DNA from: Planctomycetota bacterium
GTDB lineage: Bacteria; Planctomycetota; Planctomycetia; Pirellulales; Pirellulaceae
Assembly (NCBI GenBank): GCA_016872725.1
Contig: VGZC01000048.1
Location: 1 to 46,793 of the forward strand
Length of the DNA: 46,793 nt
Direction of reading: 5' to 3'
Shown piece by piece: positions 16,294 to 24,353 of this stretch. The stretch's first letter is position 1. Every line of letters begins with the position of its first letter. Below the pieces are notes generated by a model. That model ran no database searches and had not been told where the DNA came from. It saw only the letters and a list, made by a program, of their open reading frames with translations. The translations under genes and the position numbers were made by a program.

Positions 16294-19200
16294 CTATCGC
16301 ACGTCGGCCCGACCCCGCAACACCGATTTCGCGAGGTCGACGAGCCTCGCGTTGCGCGGCGCGTCGGCGCGCAGAGGCAGGTAGATCGACTCATCGTCGA
16401 CGATCCGCAGGCCGAATCGGCTTTGCCGCACGAGCTGTTCCACACGCGACCGATCGGCGTACCGGAATACCATAAAGGCGTCCTCGAGGTGGATCGCGTT
16501 GATCTGCCACACGGTCGCCTCGATCCGAAGCTCGGCGAGCCGCAACAGGCCTTCCACCGGGTCGGGCAAGGGGCCGAATCGGTCTTCGAGTTCGCGGCGA
16601 AAATCGGCAAGCTGGTCGATGCCGGTAATGCGGGAAAGCCTGCGATACAGTTCGATCTTCGCGCGCAGATCGGACACGTAGTCCTCCGGCAGGTGCGCGC
16701 GGATCGGAAGATTGATCTCGACATCAACCAGCAATTGGGGCGGTAGCCGACGGAGCGAACGGACCGCCTGTTCGAGCAGCCGGCAGTACAGCTCATAGCC
16801 GACGGCCGCGATATGGCCGCTCTGCTCCGTGCCCAGCAGATTGCCGGCCCCGCGGATCTCGAGGTCGCGCATCGAAATCGCGAATCCAGCTCCCATCTCG
16901 CTGAACTCCTCGATCGCCAAGAGGCGTTTCGCCGCGTTCGGCGTGACGTTCTTGTTGGTGTCGATCAACAGGAAGCAATGGGCCCGGTGTTTGTAGCGGC
17001 CGACGCGGCCGCGGAGCTGATGGAGGTCGGCGAGGCCGTACCGATCGGCCTCGTCGATGAAGATCGTGTTCGCGTTGGGAATGTCCAGGCCGCTCTCAAC
17101 GATCGTGGTGGCGAGCAGGATGTCGAACTCGTGGCGCACGAAGTCGACCATGACGCGTTCGAGTTCGTGTTCGGGGAGTTGGCCGTGCCCGATGCCGATC
17201 CGCGCCTCGGGCACGATGTGGTTCAGCTTCGAGGCGACGATTCCGATGTCGTTCACTCGGTTGTGCACGAAGTAGACCTGACCCTTGCGGCTCAATTCGC
17301 GCAGCACGGCATGCCGGATCAGATCGTCGCTCCATCGCGTGACCTTGGTCTCGACCGCCATCCGGTCCTCGGGCGGTGTTTCGAGATTCGAGATGTCGCG
17401 GACTCCCACCAGCGCCATGTGGAGCGTCCTTGGGATGGGCGTCGCGGTGAGCGTGAGAACGTCCACGATCGCGCGCAGGTTCTTGAGCCGTTCCTTCACT
17501 TCGACTCCGAACCGTTGCTCCTCGTCGATGACGAGCAATCCGAGATTGTGGAATTCGACGTCCTCGGAGGCGAGCCGGTGGGTGCCCACGACGATGTCGA
17601 TACGTCCCGACTTGAGCCCCTCGACGGTCGCGCGCTGTTCGGCGGGCGTCGAGAATCGGCTGAGCTTTCCGATATCGATCGGGAATTCGGCCATCCGTTC
17701 GCGGAAGGTCCGGAAATGCTGTTCGGCGAGCACGGTGGTGGGAACGAGTAGGGCGACCTGGTACCCGCTCTCGACCGCCTTGAACGCGGCCCGCATGGCG
17801 ACTTCCGTCTTGCCGAAACCCACGTCGCCGCACAGCAGGCGATCCATCGGCCGCGCGGCTTCCATGTCCCCCTTGATCGCGCGGATCGCCGTCGATTGGT
17901 CGGCTGTCTCGACGTATGGAAAGGCCGCGTCGAACTCGCATTGCCATTGCGAGTCGGGGGCGAAGGCGATGCCGGGTCGAGCGGCACGCTGGGCCTGGAG
18001 AGCGAGCATGTCCGCCGCGATGTCGAGGACAGCCGATTGCGCGGCGGCCTTCTGGCGAACCCACGATTTTCCGCCGAGCCGTGCGAGGGTGGGACGGGTC
18101 CGAGCGCCGCCCACGTATTTCTGAATGAGGTGGATGCGCGACGCGGGAACGAAGACGCGGACTCCCGCGTCGAACTCGATCGTCAGGTGCTCCTCCTCGC
18201 CGCCGTCCCGCACGATCAGCTCCATCCCCCGGTATCGGCCGATTCCGTGCGCGAGGTGAACGACGAGGTCTCCCGCGCGGAGTTCGAGGAAGCTGTCGAT
18301 CGCCCGCCCTCTCGACGGTCCCCGTCGCACGTCGCGGCGCACGGACGTGCGTCGAAACAGGTCGTTTCCGCTCAACACGATCGTCCGTTCGGCGAGAAAG
18401 CGGAATCCGCCGCTCAACGCGCCGACCGCGAACCGCAAGCGGCCTTCGCTCGCCGCCGTCGCGCCGACGAGCAGTTCGGACAGACGCACGCTCTCCGCTT
18501 CCGTCTCCGCGACGATCAGCACTTCCCGACCGTCCGCCGCCTCGTCCAATTCGTCGCGCACGCGGCCGACCTCGCCGCTGAAATGCTCGACCGTCTCGAA
18601 CGGAAGACGGTACGGCCGATCCGACGCACTATCGGCGATCGCCGCGACGTGGACCATCGCGAAGGCGCCGATCGACTTCCCCACATCATCGAGCGCGAAG
18701 AGCGGTTCCTCGGCGCGCAGCCGTTCCAGGAAAGCCGCGCCCTCGCGCCACGTCTGATCGGGTTCGAGCAGCGCGACCACCGTATCGCGCGGCAGGTACG
18801 CGGTCAGCCGTTCGTTGGGGACGACGTCGGCTCCCGGCGCGGTGATCTCCACGCGCGGCGCGGTCGCGAGACTGCGCTGCGTCTCCACATCGAACCACCG
18901 CAACGACTCAATCTCGTCACCAAAAAACTCGACGCGGACCGGCTGTTCGCCGTCCGCCGCGAACAGATCCAGGATCCCTCCGCGCCAAGCGAACTCGCCC
19001 GGCATCCGAACGGCGCTGATTGGCTGAAAGCCCCGATCCGCCAGCCAGCGGCGCAAAGACTCGCCGTCGATCCGATCGCCGACCGACAGCACGCGCGTTT
19101 GTTCGGCGAGCTGATTCGGAGCGGGAACCGGTTGCTGCAGGCTCTGGATCGACGTGAGCACCACCCACCGATCGCGCGGTGCGGCTTGAAGGAACTTGAG

Positions 19201-19584
19201 CGTTCGAAGGCGCGTGCCGAGCAGTTCATCGGTCGCGGCGCGATCGCCGGGCGAATCCTCGCGGGGAGGAAGTCTCCATACGGCGTGTTCGTCGAAGAGC
19301 GGCCAGTCGTCAGCCAACTCGTCGATGACTCCCCCTGTCGGACAGACGACGACCATCGGGCGGTCGACGATCCGCCGCAGCGCGGCGAGCGTCAGGGCGC
19401 GAGCCCCGCCGAACGCCCCTTCGAACGAAACCGCACGACCGGCGCAAACCATCCGCGCGGCATCGCGAAACGGTCCAAGCCGCGCGAGCTGTTCGGCGAG
19501 TGTTCGGATCCGCTGGTGGACGGCCGTCGTGGCAGTTCCAATCGCCATGGCTGGTTCCGTGCCCGAAACGACGACGGCAATCAT
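16294..19584 (-). CDS. mfd: transcription-repair coupling factor Mfd
   Basis: This 1096-residue ATP-dependent translocase removes stalled RNA polymerase and recruits UvrA. The N-terminal UvrB-like module lacks a working P-loop (FEGAFGGARAL), as usual in Mfd. The RNA-polymerase-interacting CarD-like domain is seen at LRAGDLVVHLAHGIGRYRG. Helicase motifs follow: GDVGFGKTEVA (about 585), VLVPTTVLAEQHF-like strand, VGTHRL, DEEQRFG (about 686), LTATPIPRTLHMAL, and motif VI QLRGRVGR. The TRCF C-terminal domain (residues about 950-1090) ends near the stop. ATG 19584 has GGCGAGG just upstream; ATG 19548 is an alternative, 12 codons shorter. Confidence 0.96.
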   Translation of the reverse strand: MIAVVVSGTEPAMAIGTATTAVHQRIRTLAEQLARLGPFRDAARMVCAGRAVSFEGAFGGARALTLAALRRIVDRPMVVVCPTGGVIDELADDWPLFDEHAVWRLPPREDSPGDRAATDELLGTRLRTLKFLQAAPRDRWVVLTSIQSLQQPVPAPNQLAEQTRVLSVGDRIDGESLRRWLADRGFQPISAVRMPGEFAWRGGILDLFAADGEQPVRVEFFGDEIESLRWFDVETQRSLATAPRVEITAPGADVVPNERLTAYLPRDTVVALLEPDQTWREGAAFLERLRAEEPLFALDDVGKSIGAFAMVHVAAIADSASDRPYRLPFETVEHFSGEVGRVRDELDEAADGREVLIVAETEAESVRLSELLVGATAASEGRLRFAVGALSGGFRFLAERTIVLSGNDLFRRTSVRRDVRRGPSRGRAIDSFLELRAGDLVVHLAHGIGRYRGMELIVRDGGEEEHLTIEFDAGVRVFVPASRIHLIQKYVGGARTRPTLARLGGKSWVRQKAAAQSAVLDIAADMLALQAQRAARPGIAFAPDSQWQCEFDAAFPYVETADQSTAIRAIKGDMEAARPMDRLLCGDVGFGKTEVAMRAAFKAVESGYQVALLVPTTVLAEQHFRTFRERMAEFPIDIGKLSRFSTPAEQRATVEGLKSGRIDIVVGTHRLASEDVEFHNLGLLVIDEEQRFGVEVKERLKNLRAIVDVLTLTATPIPRTLHMALVGVRDISNLETPPEDRMAVETKVTRWSDDLIRHAVLRELSRKGQVYFVHNRVNDIGIVASKLNHIVPEARIGIGHGQLPEHELERVMVDFVRHEFDILLATTIVESGLDIPNANTIFIDEADRYGLADLHQLRGRVGRYKHRAHCFLLIDTNKNVTPNAAKRLLAIEEFSEMGAGFAISMRDLEIRGAGNLLGTEQSGHIAAVGYELYCRLLEQAVRSLRRLPPQLLVDVEINLPIRAHLPEDYVSDLRAKIELYRRLSRITGIDQLADFRRELEDRFGPLPDPVEGLLRLAELRIEATVWQINAIHLEDAFMVFRYADRSRVEQLVRQSRFGLRIVDDESIYLPLRADAPRNARLVDLAKSVLRGRADVR

Positions 19585-19640
19585 ACCGCCTCGCCGGGCC
19601 GACTCCTAGTGCACCCGAACCGGCGCGAAGAACCCGCGCG

Positions 19641-19660
19641 GCGTGGGCTCCAGCCCACGC
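19641..19660. repeat. perfect 9-bp palindrome GCGTGGGCT / AGCCCACGC
   Basis: Two exact 9-base complementary arms are separated only by CC, in the 214-bp gap between the divergent mfd and PilZ genes. A loop of two is tight, so the folded form probably opens one pair. There is no T-run. It resembles REP-like dispersed palindromes more than a terminator. Confidence 0.6.
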
Positions 19661-19798
19661 CACCGACCCCCGTTTCCGCCCGCGGCACAAGCGGCGCCGC
19701 GCCCGCCCCGGAACAACCGGACGCTTCGGCCGCGCGCCGCGGAATAACCTATCCTAGGAACGGGCGGGCCGAATCCCTTGTCCGCTCGATCCCGATCC

Positions 19799-20185
19799 AT
19801 GCGGCGACCGGTTATGAGAGAGCCTTGGGAATTCACGGCGCGGCCCCCTCGCCATACGGCCGCCGAGCCCGACCGCATCACACTGACGATCCGTCGCCGG
19901 GCTGGGGAGTCCGTCGAGGACCACGGCGGCGTGTTGATCGACTTTTCGAGGGGCGGCGCCCGGTTCTCCGTCGACCGGGCGATCGATGCGGGAACCGAAA
20001 TCGAGATGCGTCTCACGGCGGACGACGGGTTCGCCGTCCGGCTCGCGGCGACCGTCCGGTGGCACGACGAGCCGGGGTCCCAAGTGACGCATGGATGTCA
20101 GTTCGCGAGCGATGTGCCCTGGGAACTGCTCGGCGAACTGCTCCTCCGCGGCGCGTTGACCCTCGACCACGTAATCGCGAAATAG
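19799..20185 (+). CDS. PilZ-domain protein
   Basis: This 128-residue protein (ATG 19799; ATG 19814 also possible, neither with a clear ribosome-binding site) has a beta-rich domain with RRRAGESVEDHGGVLIDFSRGG in two parts: an Arg-rich start near LTIRRRAGE and the D-x-S-x-x-G motif at IDFSRGGARF. These correspond to the RxxxR and [DN]xSxxG c-di-GMP contacts of PilZ domains; the first is less regular than usual here. The domain then runs through AATVRWHDE to the C-terminal helix. It could respond to c-di-GMP in surface or secretion control, but no partner gene is adjacent. Confidence 0.7.
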   Translation: MRRPVMREPWEFTARPPRHTAAEPDRITLTIRRRAGESVEDHGGVLIDFSRGGARFSVDRAIDAGTEIEMRLTADDGFAVRLAATVRWHDEPGSQVTHGCQFASDVPWELLGELLLRGALTLDHVIAK

Positions 20186-20285
20186 GCTATCATCGGGCGA
20201 TGGGATCGTTCTCGTGCCCGCATTACGACGAAGCGGGCGTTGCCGGACCGCGCGGCGCGGACGCGCCTTGATCCGGTCGAACACC

Positions 20286-21635
20286 CTATCCATGCGCGGG
20301 CGTGATGATGCGTTCGAGCTTCGCGAGCAAGCCTCCGCGAAACGTGTTGGGCAGAACGTCGTCCAGGTTCGCTTCCCCGCCGTCCGACCGAGGTTCGCTC
20401 CCCTCGCCCGCTCGAAGCGCCCGACCGAGAATCCGCTCGGCGGCCAGCAGCTCCTCCTTGAGCTGCCAAACGTAGCGGCTCCATGCGTGAAAGAGGTCGC
20501 GATCCCGGAGCTCCGTCAGACGCTCAAACAAACCTTGAACCCGTCGATCGATCTCCCGGAATCCGTGGATCGCCGCGTTTCGCGCGTCGTGACCCGTTCG
20601 AAGGACGCCTTCGACCGCCGACACCAATGCCTCGCCACCCCGGCCTTCCCGCGCGGGCAAGTGGAAACAATCGCACAGCAGGGCCACATCCTCGACCAAA
20701 ACCGCGGATCCGACCGTCGCGAATGCGTCATGCCAGCCCGCGACGGCCGCACGATACGCGTCGTACGGTCGCCATGCGCCGCTCCCGCCACAAAACTCGG
20801 CGAACGTCCTGAAGGGGACCGTGTTGAGGCAAAACTCGTTGTTCGGATTGATCAAGATGCCGCGCGTCGCTCCGATCAGGTCCCGCTCCCGCCCCGAATA
20901 CGGACCGCAATGCACGCGATGGAAGTCGTAGTCGTTCGCGAACAGATTGTCCCAAACCACCGGCGGCCGACCGATCCGCTCCGCAAGCCCGCGAATCGAC
21001 GCCTCGGGTATTTCGGTCGATACGATATCCGGCCCCGTCCAAAACACGTCGACGCCCGGATGAAGCGACCGCCCGACGCGATCCAAATACCCGGCCCCTC
21101 CCACACCGTCGCGGTCCATTTGATCGCAATAGGGTGTCGGACAGAAAAGGAACCACCCGTCGGAATCGAGCTCGATCCGTTCGACGGTCGCGTTGACCAC
21201 GTCGCAATGGGCGGCCGCGAGCGACGGATACGCCGATTGATCGCGGTCGCTCAGCGAACCGGGAAGGTCGTCGAACAGCAACGCGAAATGCCGCGCGCCG
21301 ATCGCCCGCAGTTGTTCGAACCGCAGACCGAGGGCAAGCCGATCGTTCGGATCCGAGAACCGGATGTCGAGTCCCGGCGCGAGTGCGTAGACCCACGCGA
21401 TGCCAAGCCTCTCGCAACGATCGATCTGTTCGCGGAACGGGGTCAGCTCATCGTCCGAGTAGGCTTCACGCCAGATCGCCCGATGTTTCAAATCGTCCTT
21501 GGGCGCGTACACGTAGGCGTTCAAGCCCAGGTCCGCCATCCGGCAAAACAGTTCGAGCCGCTGTCGACCGGTCCAAGGCCGGCCATAGAAGCCCTCGACG
21601 ATGCCGCATCGCCATCGCCCGTTCGGATCACTCAT
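20286..21635 (-). CDS. GH84-family beta-N-acetylglucosaminidase
   Basis: This 449-residue protein starts at ATG 21635 with GGAAGA 5 nt upstream. It opens with GIVEGFYGRPW (11-21), the hallmark of GH84 (OGA/NagJ) TIM barrels, followed by NAYVYAPKDD and the adjacent catalytic aspartates in LLFDDLPG (Asp122-Asp123), used in substrate-assisted catalysis. VWDNLFANDYD and INPNNEF are further conserved barrel loops. No signal peptide is evident from this start, so it may be cytoplasmic, unlike many bacterial GH84 enzymes. It removes terminal beta-linked GlcNAc. It sits downstream of the DegT-like aminotransferase (87-bp gap, same strand), opposite a chitobiose-family EIIC, so an amino-sugar role is plausible. 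Confidence 0.88.
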   Translation of the reverse strand: MSDPNGRWRCGIVEGFYGRPWTGRQRLELFCRMADLGLNAYVYAPKDDLKHRAIWREAYSDDELTPFREQIDRCERLGIAWVYALAPGLDIRFSDPNDRLALGLRFEQLRAIGARHFALLFDDLPGSLSDRDQSAYPSLAAAHCDVVNATVERIELDSDGWFLFCPTPYCDQMDRDGVGGAGYLDRVGRSLHPGVDVFWTGPDIVSTEIPEASIRGLAERIGRPPVVWDNLFANDYDFHRVHCGPYSGRERDLIGATRGILINPNNEFCLNTVPFRTFAEFCGGSGAWRPYDAYRAAVAGWHDAFATVGSAVLVEDVALLCDCFHLPAREGRGGEALVSAVEGVLRTGHDARNAAIHGFREIDRRVQGLFERLTELRDRDLFHAWSRYVWQLKEELLAAERILGRALRAGEGSEPRSDGGEANLDDVLPNTFRGGLLAKLERIITPAHG

Positions 21636-21722
21636 CGACGTCTTCCGTATTTCACGATCGACCTGCCCGCATGTATGCCCTTCGTCCAATCCGTGCCGTT
21701 TCGCGTCGTCACCTCATGGAGA

Positions 21723-22985
21723 TCATCGTGGACCGGCGTCGCGCAGCGACTCGGCATGTTCCGCGACCTTGCGAATCGCCGCCGCGACGCACTCGATCGC
21801 GTGATCGTCGGCGAGCAGCATGTGTTGGGGAAGCCAAACCGCGTCGCGACAGACCTGCTCGCAAACGGGGCATTCGACACGGGTGTAGTCCGCCCCCATG
21901 CCGGCGAGCGGCGCGAGGATCCCGTGGCGCGGGCCGATGTGGGCTCTCGCAAAAACTCCGTTCCGATGCACGGGTCGATACCAGCCTTCGGACGCCGGAA
22001 CGCCTTCGGCGCGCAGTGCCTCCAGAAAACGGGCCCGCGGCAGACGCAACTCCTCCTCGTCGATCCGAAAGATGATCATGTGGTGGCTGCGCCGCTCCAT
22101 ATCGGACGCGGGAGGGAGCAGGCGGATGCCTCGAGTTCCAACAAGGCGTTCATCCAGGATGGTGGCCGACCGGTGGCGACGTTCCATTTGATCGGCGAGC
22201 CGTTCCAATTGGGCGCGCAGGAGGACCGCTTGGAACTCGGTCATGCGCAGGTTGCTTCCGTGCCGATCGTGATCGTACCACGCGCCGCCGGTGGTCCGTC
22301 CGCAATGGCTGAACGACCGGCAGAGGTCGGCCAGATCGGCATCGTCGGTCAGCAGGATGCCACCCTCTCCCGCCGTGATGTTCTTCGAGACCTGGAAACT
22401 GAACGTCCCGCACCGTCCGATCGCGCCGGCGGCGCGGCCGCGCCATCGGCTTCCCCACGCATGGGCGGCGTCCTCGACGACGGCGATACCGCGCGCGTCG
22501 GCGATTTCCAGGATGCGCCGCATGTCGGCGACGCGTCCCGCGACATGGACGGGCACGACCGCCTTCGTGCGCGGCGTGATGTTCCTCGCCATGTCCGCGG
22601 GATCGATGCAGAGCGTTTCTTGTTCGATGTCGGCGAAGACGGGTACGGCTCCGACCGTAACGACCGCGGCCGCCGTCGCGATGAACGTGTAGGCCGGCAC
22701 GATGACCTCATCGCCGGGCACGACGCCGACGGCCCGAAGGGCCATTTCGATGGCGGCCGTGCCATTGGTGCAGCTCACGCCGTGCGCCGCCCCTTGGAAC
22801 GCCGCGAATTCCCGTTCAAATCGGTGAACCTGCTCGCCGTACCACCACGCGCCCGAACGCAGCACGTCCAGCAATCCGGCTTCCTCGCGCGCGCCATGCA
22901 CGGGCCACGTCGGCCACTCGATGGCGCACGCCGGGCGGCCTCCCAGGAGGGCCGGACGTTCGCTGCGTGAAGGGTGCGTCGGCAT
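21723..22985 (-). CDS. DegT/DnrJ/EryC1/StrS-type PLP aminotransferase
   Basis: This 420-residue protein (ATG 22985; GAGG about 9 nt upstream) has the fold-type I sugar-aminotransferase layout. SCTNGTAAIEMALRA binds the cofactor phosphate, VIVPAYTFIATAAAV and VEDAAHAWGSRW follow (the Asp contacts the pyridine nitrogen), and FSFQVSKNITAGEGG carries the Schiff-base lysine. GSNLRMTEFQAVLLRAQLERL is the usual dimer helix (given here only as a landmark near the middle). Enzymes of this family aminate keto-sugars or make amino-cyclitols such as scyllo-inosamine. The product is unknown. The frame extends upstream to 23216, but that part is antisense to the divergent EIIC gene. Being in line with GH84, it may form part of an amino-sugar unit. 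Confidence 0.88.
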   Translation of the reverse strand: MPTHPSRSERPALLGGRPACAIEWPTWPVHGAREEAGLLDVLRSGAWWYGEQVHRFEREFAAFQGAAHGVSCTNGTAAIEMALRAVGVVPGDEVIVPAYTFIATAAAVVTVGAVPVFADIEQETLCIDPADMARNITPRTKAVVPVHVAGRVADMRRILEIADARGIAVVEDAAHAWGSRWRGRAAGAIGRCGTFSFQVSKNITAGEGGILLTDDADLADLCRSFSHCGRTTGGAWYDHDRHGSNLRMTEFQAVLLRAQLERLADQMERRHRSATILDERLVGTRGIRLLPPASDMERRSHHMIIFRIDEEELRLPRARFLEALRAEGVPASEGWYRPVHRNGVFARAHIGPRHGILAPLAGMGADYTRVECPVCEQVCRDAVWLPQHMLLADDHAIECVAAAIRKVAEHAESLRDAGPR

Positions 22986-23010
22986 CGCGGGGCCTCGAAT
23001 CGTACCCGAC

Positions 23011-23039
23011 CTGAATCCCAGTCCGGCAGCGATTATGAT
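23011..23039 (+). promoter_or_regulatory. candidate promoter of the EIIC gene
   Basis: TATGAT (23034-23039) matches the -10 consensus at five of six positions. CTGAAT lies 17 bp upstream as a weak -35 (three of six). It is followed by AAAGGAGG at about 23058-23065 and the GTG start at 23070. It lies in the 84-bp gap between divergent genes. Confidence 0.3.
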
Positions 23040-23069
23040 GGGATCCTTCTTCCTCGGAAAGGAGGCTCG

Positions 23070-24347
23070 GTGGATCGATTGCAACGGTTCGGAGAGCGGG
23101 TCGCCCCCGCGCTCACGGCATTCAGCGACAACGCCTACCTCTCGGCGATCCGCGCCGGCATGGTATCGATCGTTCCGTTGACCATCCTCGGCGGCTTCTT
23201 CACGATCGCCGCGCACCTGCCGATCCCGAATTGGGAAGAAGAGGCCGCGCCGTACCTCCCCGTACTCGAAGTGCCCGTGACGGCGACGTTCGGGCTCCTT
23301 TCAGTCTTTGCCTGCTTCGCCATCGCGTACGAGTTGGGGAAACACCTGCGATTGGAAGCGGTCGTCAGCGCGATGGTCGCCACGCTCGTCTTCCTGTTGA
23401 TTCAGATCCGAGCGGACGATCAGACGCTCGCGATGGACGGCCTGGGTTCGGCCGGCCTCTTCACGGCGATCGTCGTCGCCTTGGCATCGGTGCGCGTCCA
23501 GCGGTTCTTCACCGACCGGAACCTGGTGATTCGGCTGCCCGACAGCGTGCCGCGCGTCGTGATCGAGTCGTTCTCGTCGCTCACCCCGCTCTTCTTCCTG
23601 GTTCTGGTCGCGTGGACCATTCGATTCGTATTGCACGTCGACATCAACGGCGCGGTGCAAACGACCTTCCGACCGCTCCTGTTCGCGCTCAACACGTTGC
23701 CGGGGATCCTGGTCTACGCGATGCTCGTCACGGCCCTTTGGTCGATCGGAATCAACGGAGACAACGCGATGGACGCGATCGTCGCGCCCGTCTTCTTGCA
23801 GTATCTCGCGGCGAATGTCGCCGCCGTTTCCGAGCATCAGCCTCTTCCGTACGTCACGGCGTACGGGTTCTTCACGTCGTTCGTGAATGTCGGAGGCACC
23901 GGCGCGACGCTCGGACTGGCCCTCGTCCTGCTCCGTTCCAAGAACCCCGTATTCCGGAAGGTGAGCCGCGTCTCGCTTCCGACCCAGATTTTTCAGATCA
24001 ACGAGCCGATCTTCTTCGGCATTCCGATCGTGCTCAACCCAGTCTTCATGGTTCCCTATGTGTCGAGCGCCCTGGTGCTCACGGCGAGCACATATGTTCT
24101 GATGGACCGCGGCCTGGTCGCGAAGCCGCTCGTCAACGTGCCGTGGACGACGCCGCCGATCATCGGCCATTATCTGGTTTCGGGCGGAGATTGGCGGGCG
24201 GCGGTCTGGGGCGCCGCCTCGATCGGAATCGCCGTGGCGATCTACTATCCGTTCGCGCGGTACGCCGAGCGCGTCGCGGCGCGTCAAGTCGGCGCGGGCG
24301 GCGCCGCGGAGGACTCGGACTCGGATTGCGGCGCGCGCGGGGCGTAA
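23070..24347 (+). CDS. PTS lactose/cellobiose/chitobiose-family EIIC permease, orphan
   Basis: This 425-residue membrane protein starts at GTG 23070 behind a near-perfect AAAGGAGG. The first residues (RLQRFGERVAPALTAFSDN) and IRAGMVSIVPLTILGG match ChbC/CelB-type EIIC, as do VIRLPDSVPRVVIESFSSL, FVNVGGTGATLGL and QINEPIFFGIPIVLNP, where Glu312 is the conserved substrate/phosphoryl-transfer glutamate. About ten hydrophobic helices are visible. In E. coli ChbC, as I recall it, the matching loop is GIHG; here it is GING (Asn229). No EIIA, EIIB, HPr or EI is nearby. It may take up GlcNAc disaccharides; transport without phosphorylation is an inference. Confidence 0.85.
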   Translation: MDRLQRFGERVAPALTAFSDNAYLSAIRAGMVSIVPLTILGGFFTIAAHLPIPNWEEEAAPYLPVLEVPVTATFGLLSVFACFAIAYELGKHLRLEAVVSAMVATLVFLLIQIRADDQTLAMDGLGSAGLFTAIVVALASVRVQRFFTDRNLVIRLPDSVPRVVIESFSSLTPLFFLVLVAWTIRFVLHVDINGAVQTTFRPLLFALNTLPGILVYAMLVTALWSIGINGDNAMDAIVAPVFLQYLAANVAAVSEHQPLPYVTAYGFFTSFVNVGGTGATLGLALVLLRSKNPVFRKVSRVSLPTQIFQINEPIFFGIPIVLNPVFMVPYVSSALVLTASTYVLMDRGLVAKPLVNVPWTTPPIIGHYLVSGGDWRAAVWGAASIGIAVAIYYPFARYAERVAARQVGAGGAAEDSDSDCGARGA

Positions 24348-24353
24348 CCCCGG

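Noticed and set aside
20200-20271. 23-codon frame beginning MGSFSCPHYD after the PilZ gene
   Set aside because: It is too short and lacks a second conserved element; noted only because the start looks protein-like.
20214-22970. 918-codon plus-strand open frame
   Set aside because: It is antisense to the GH84 and DegT genes, which have full family motifs; its composition is that of a shadow in G+C-rich DNA.
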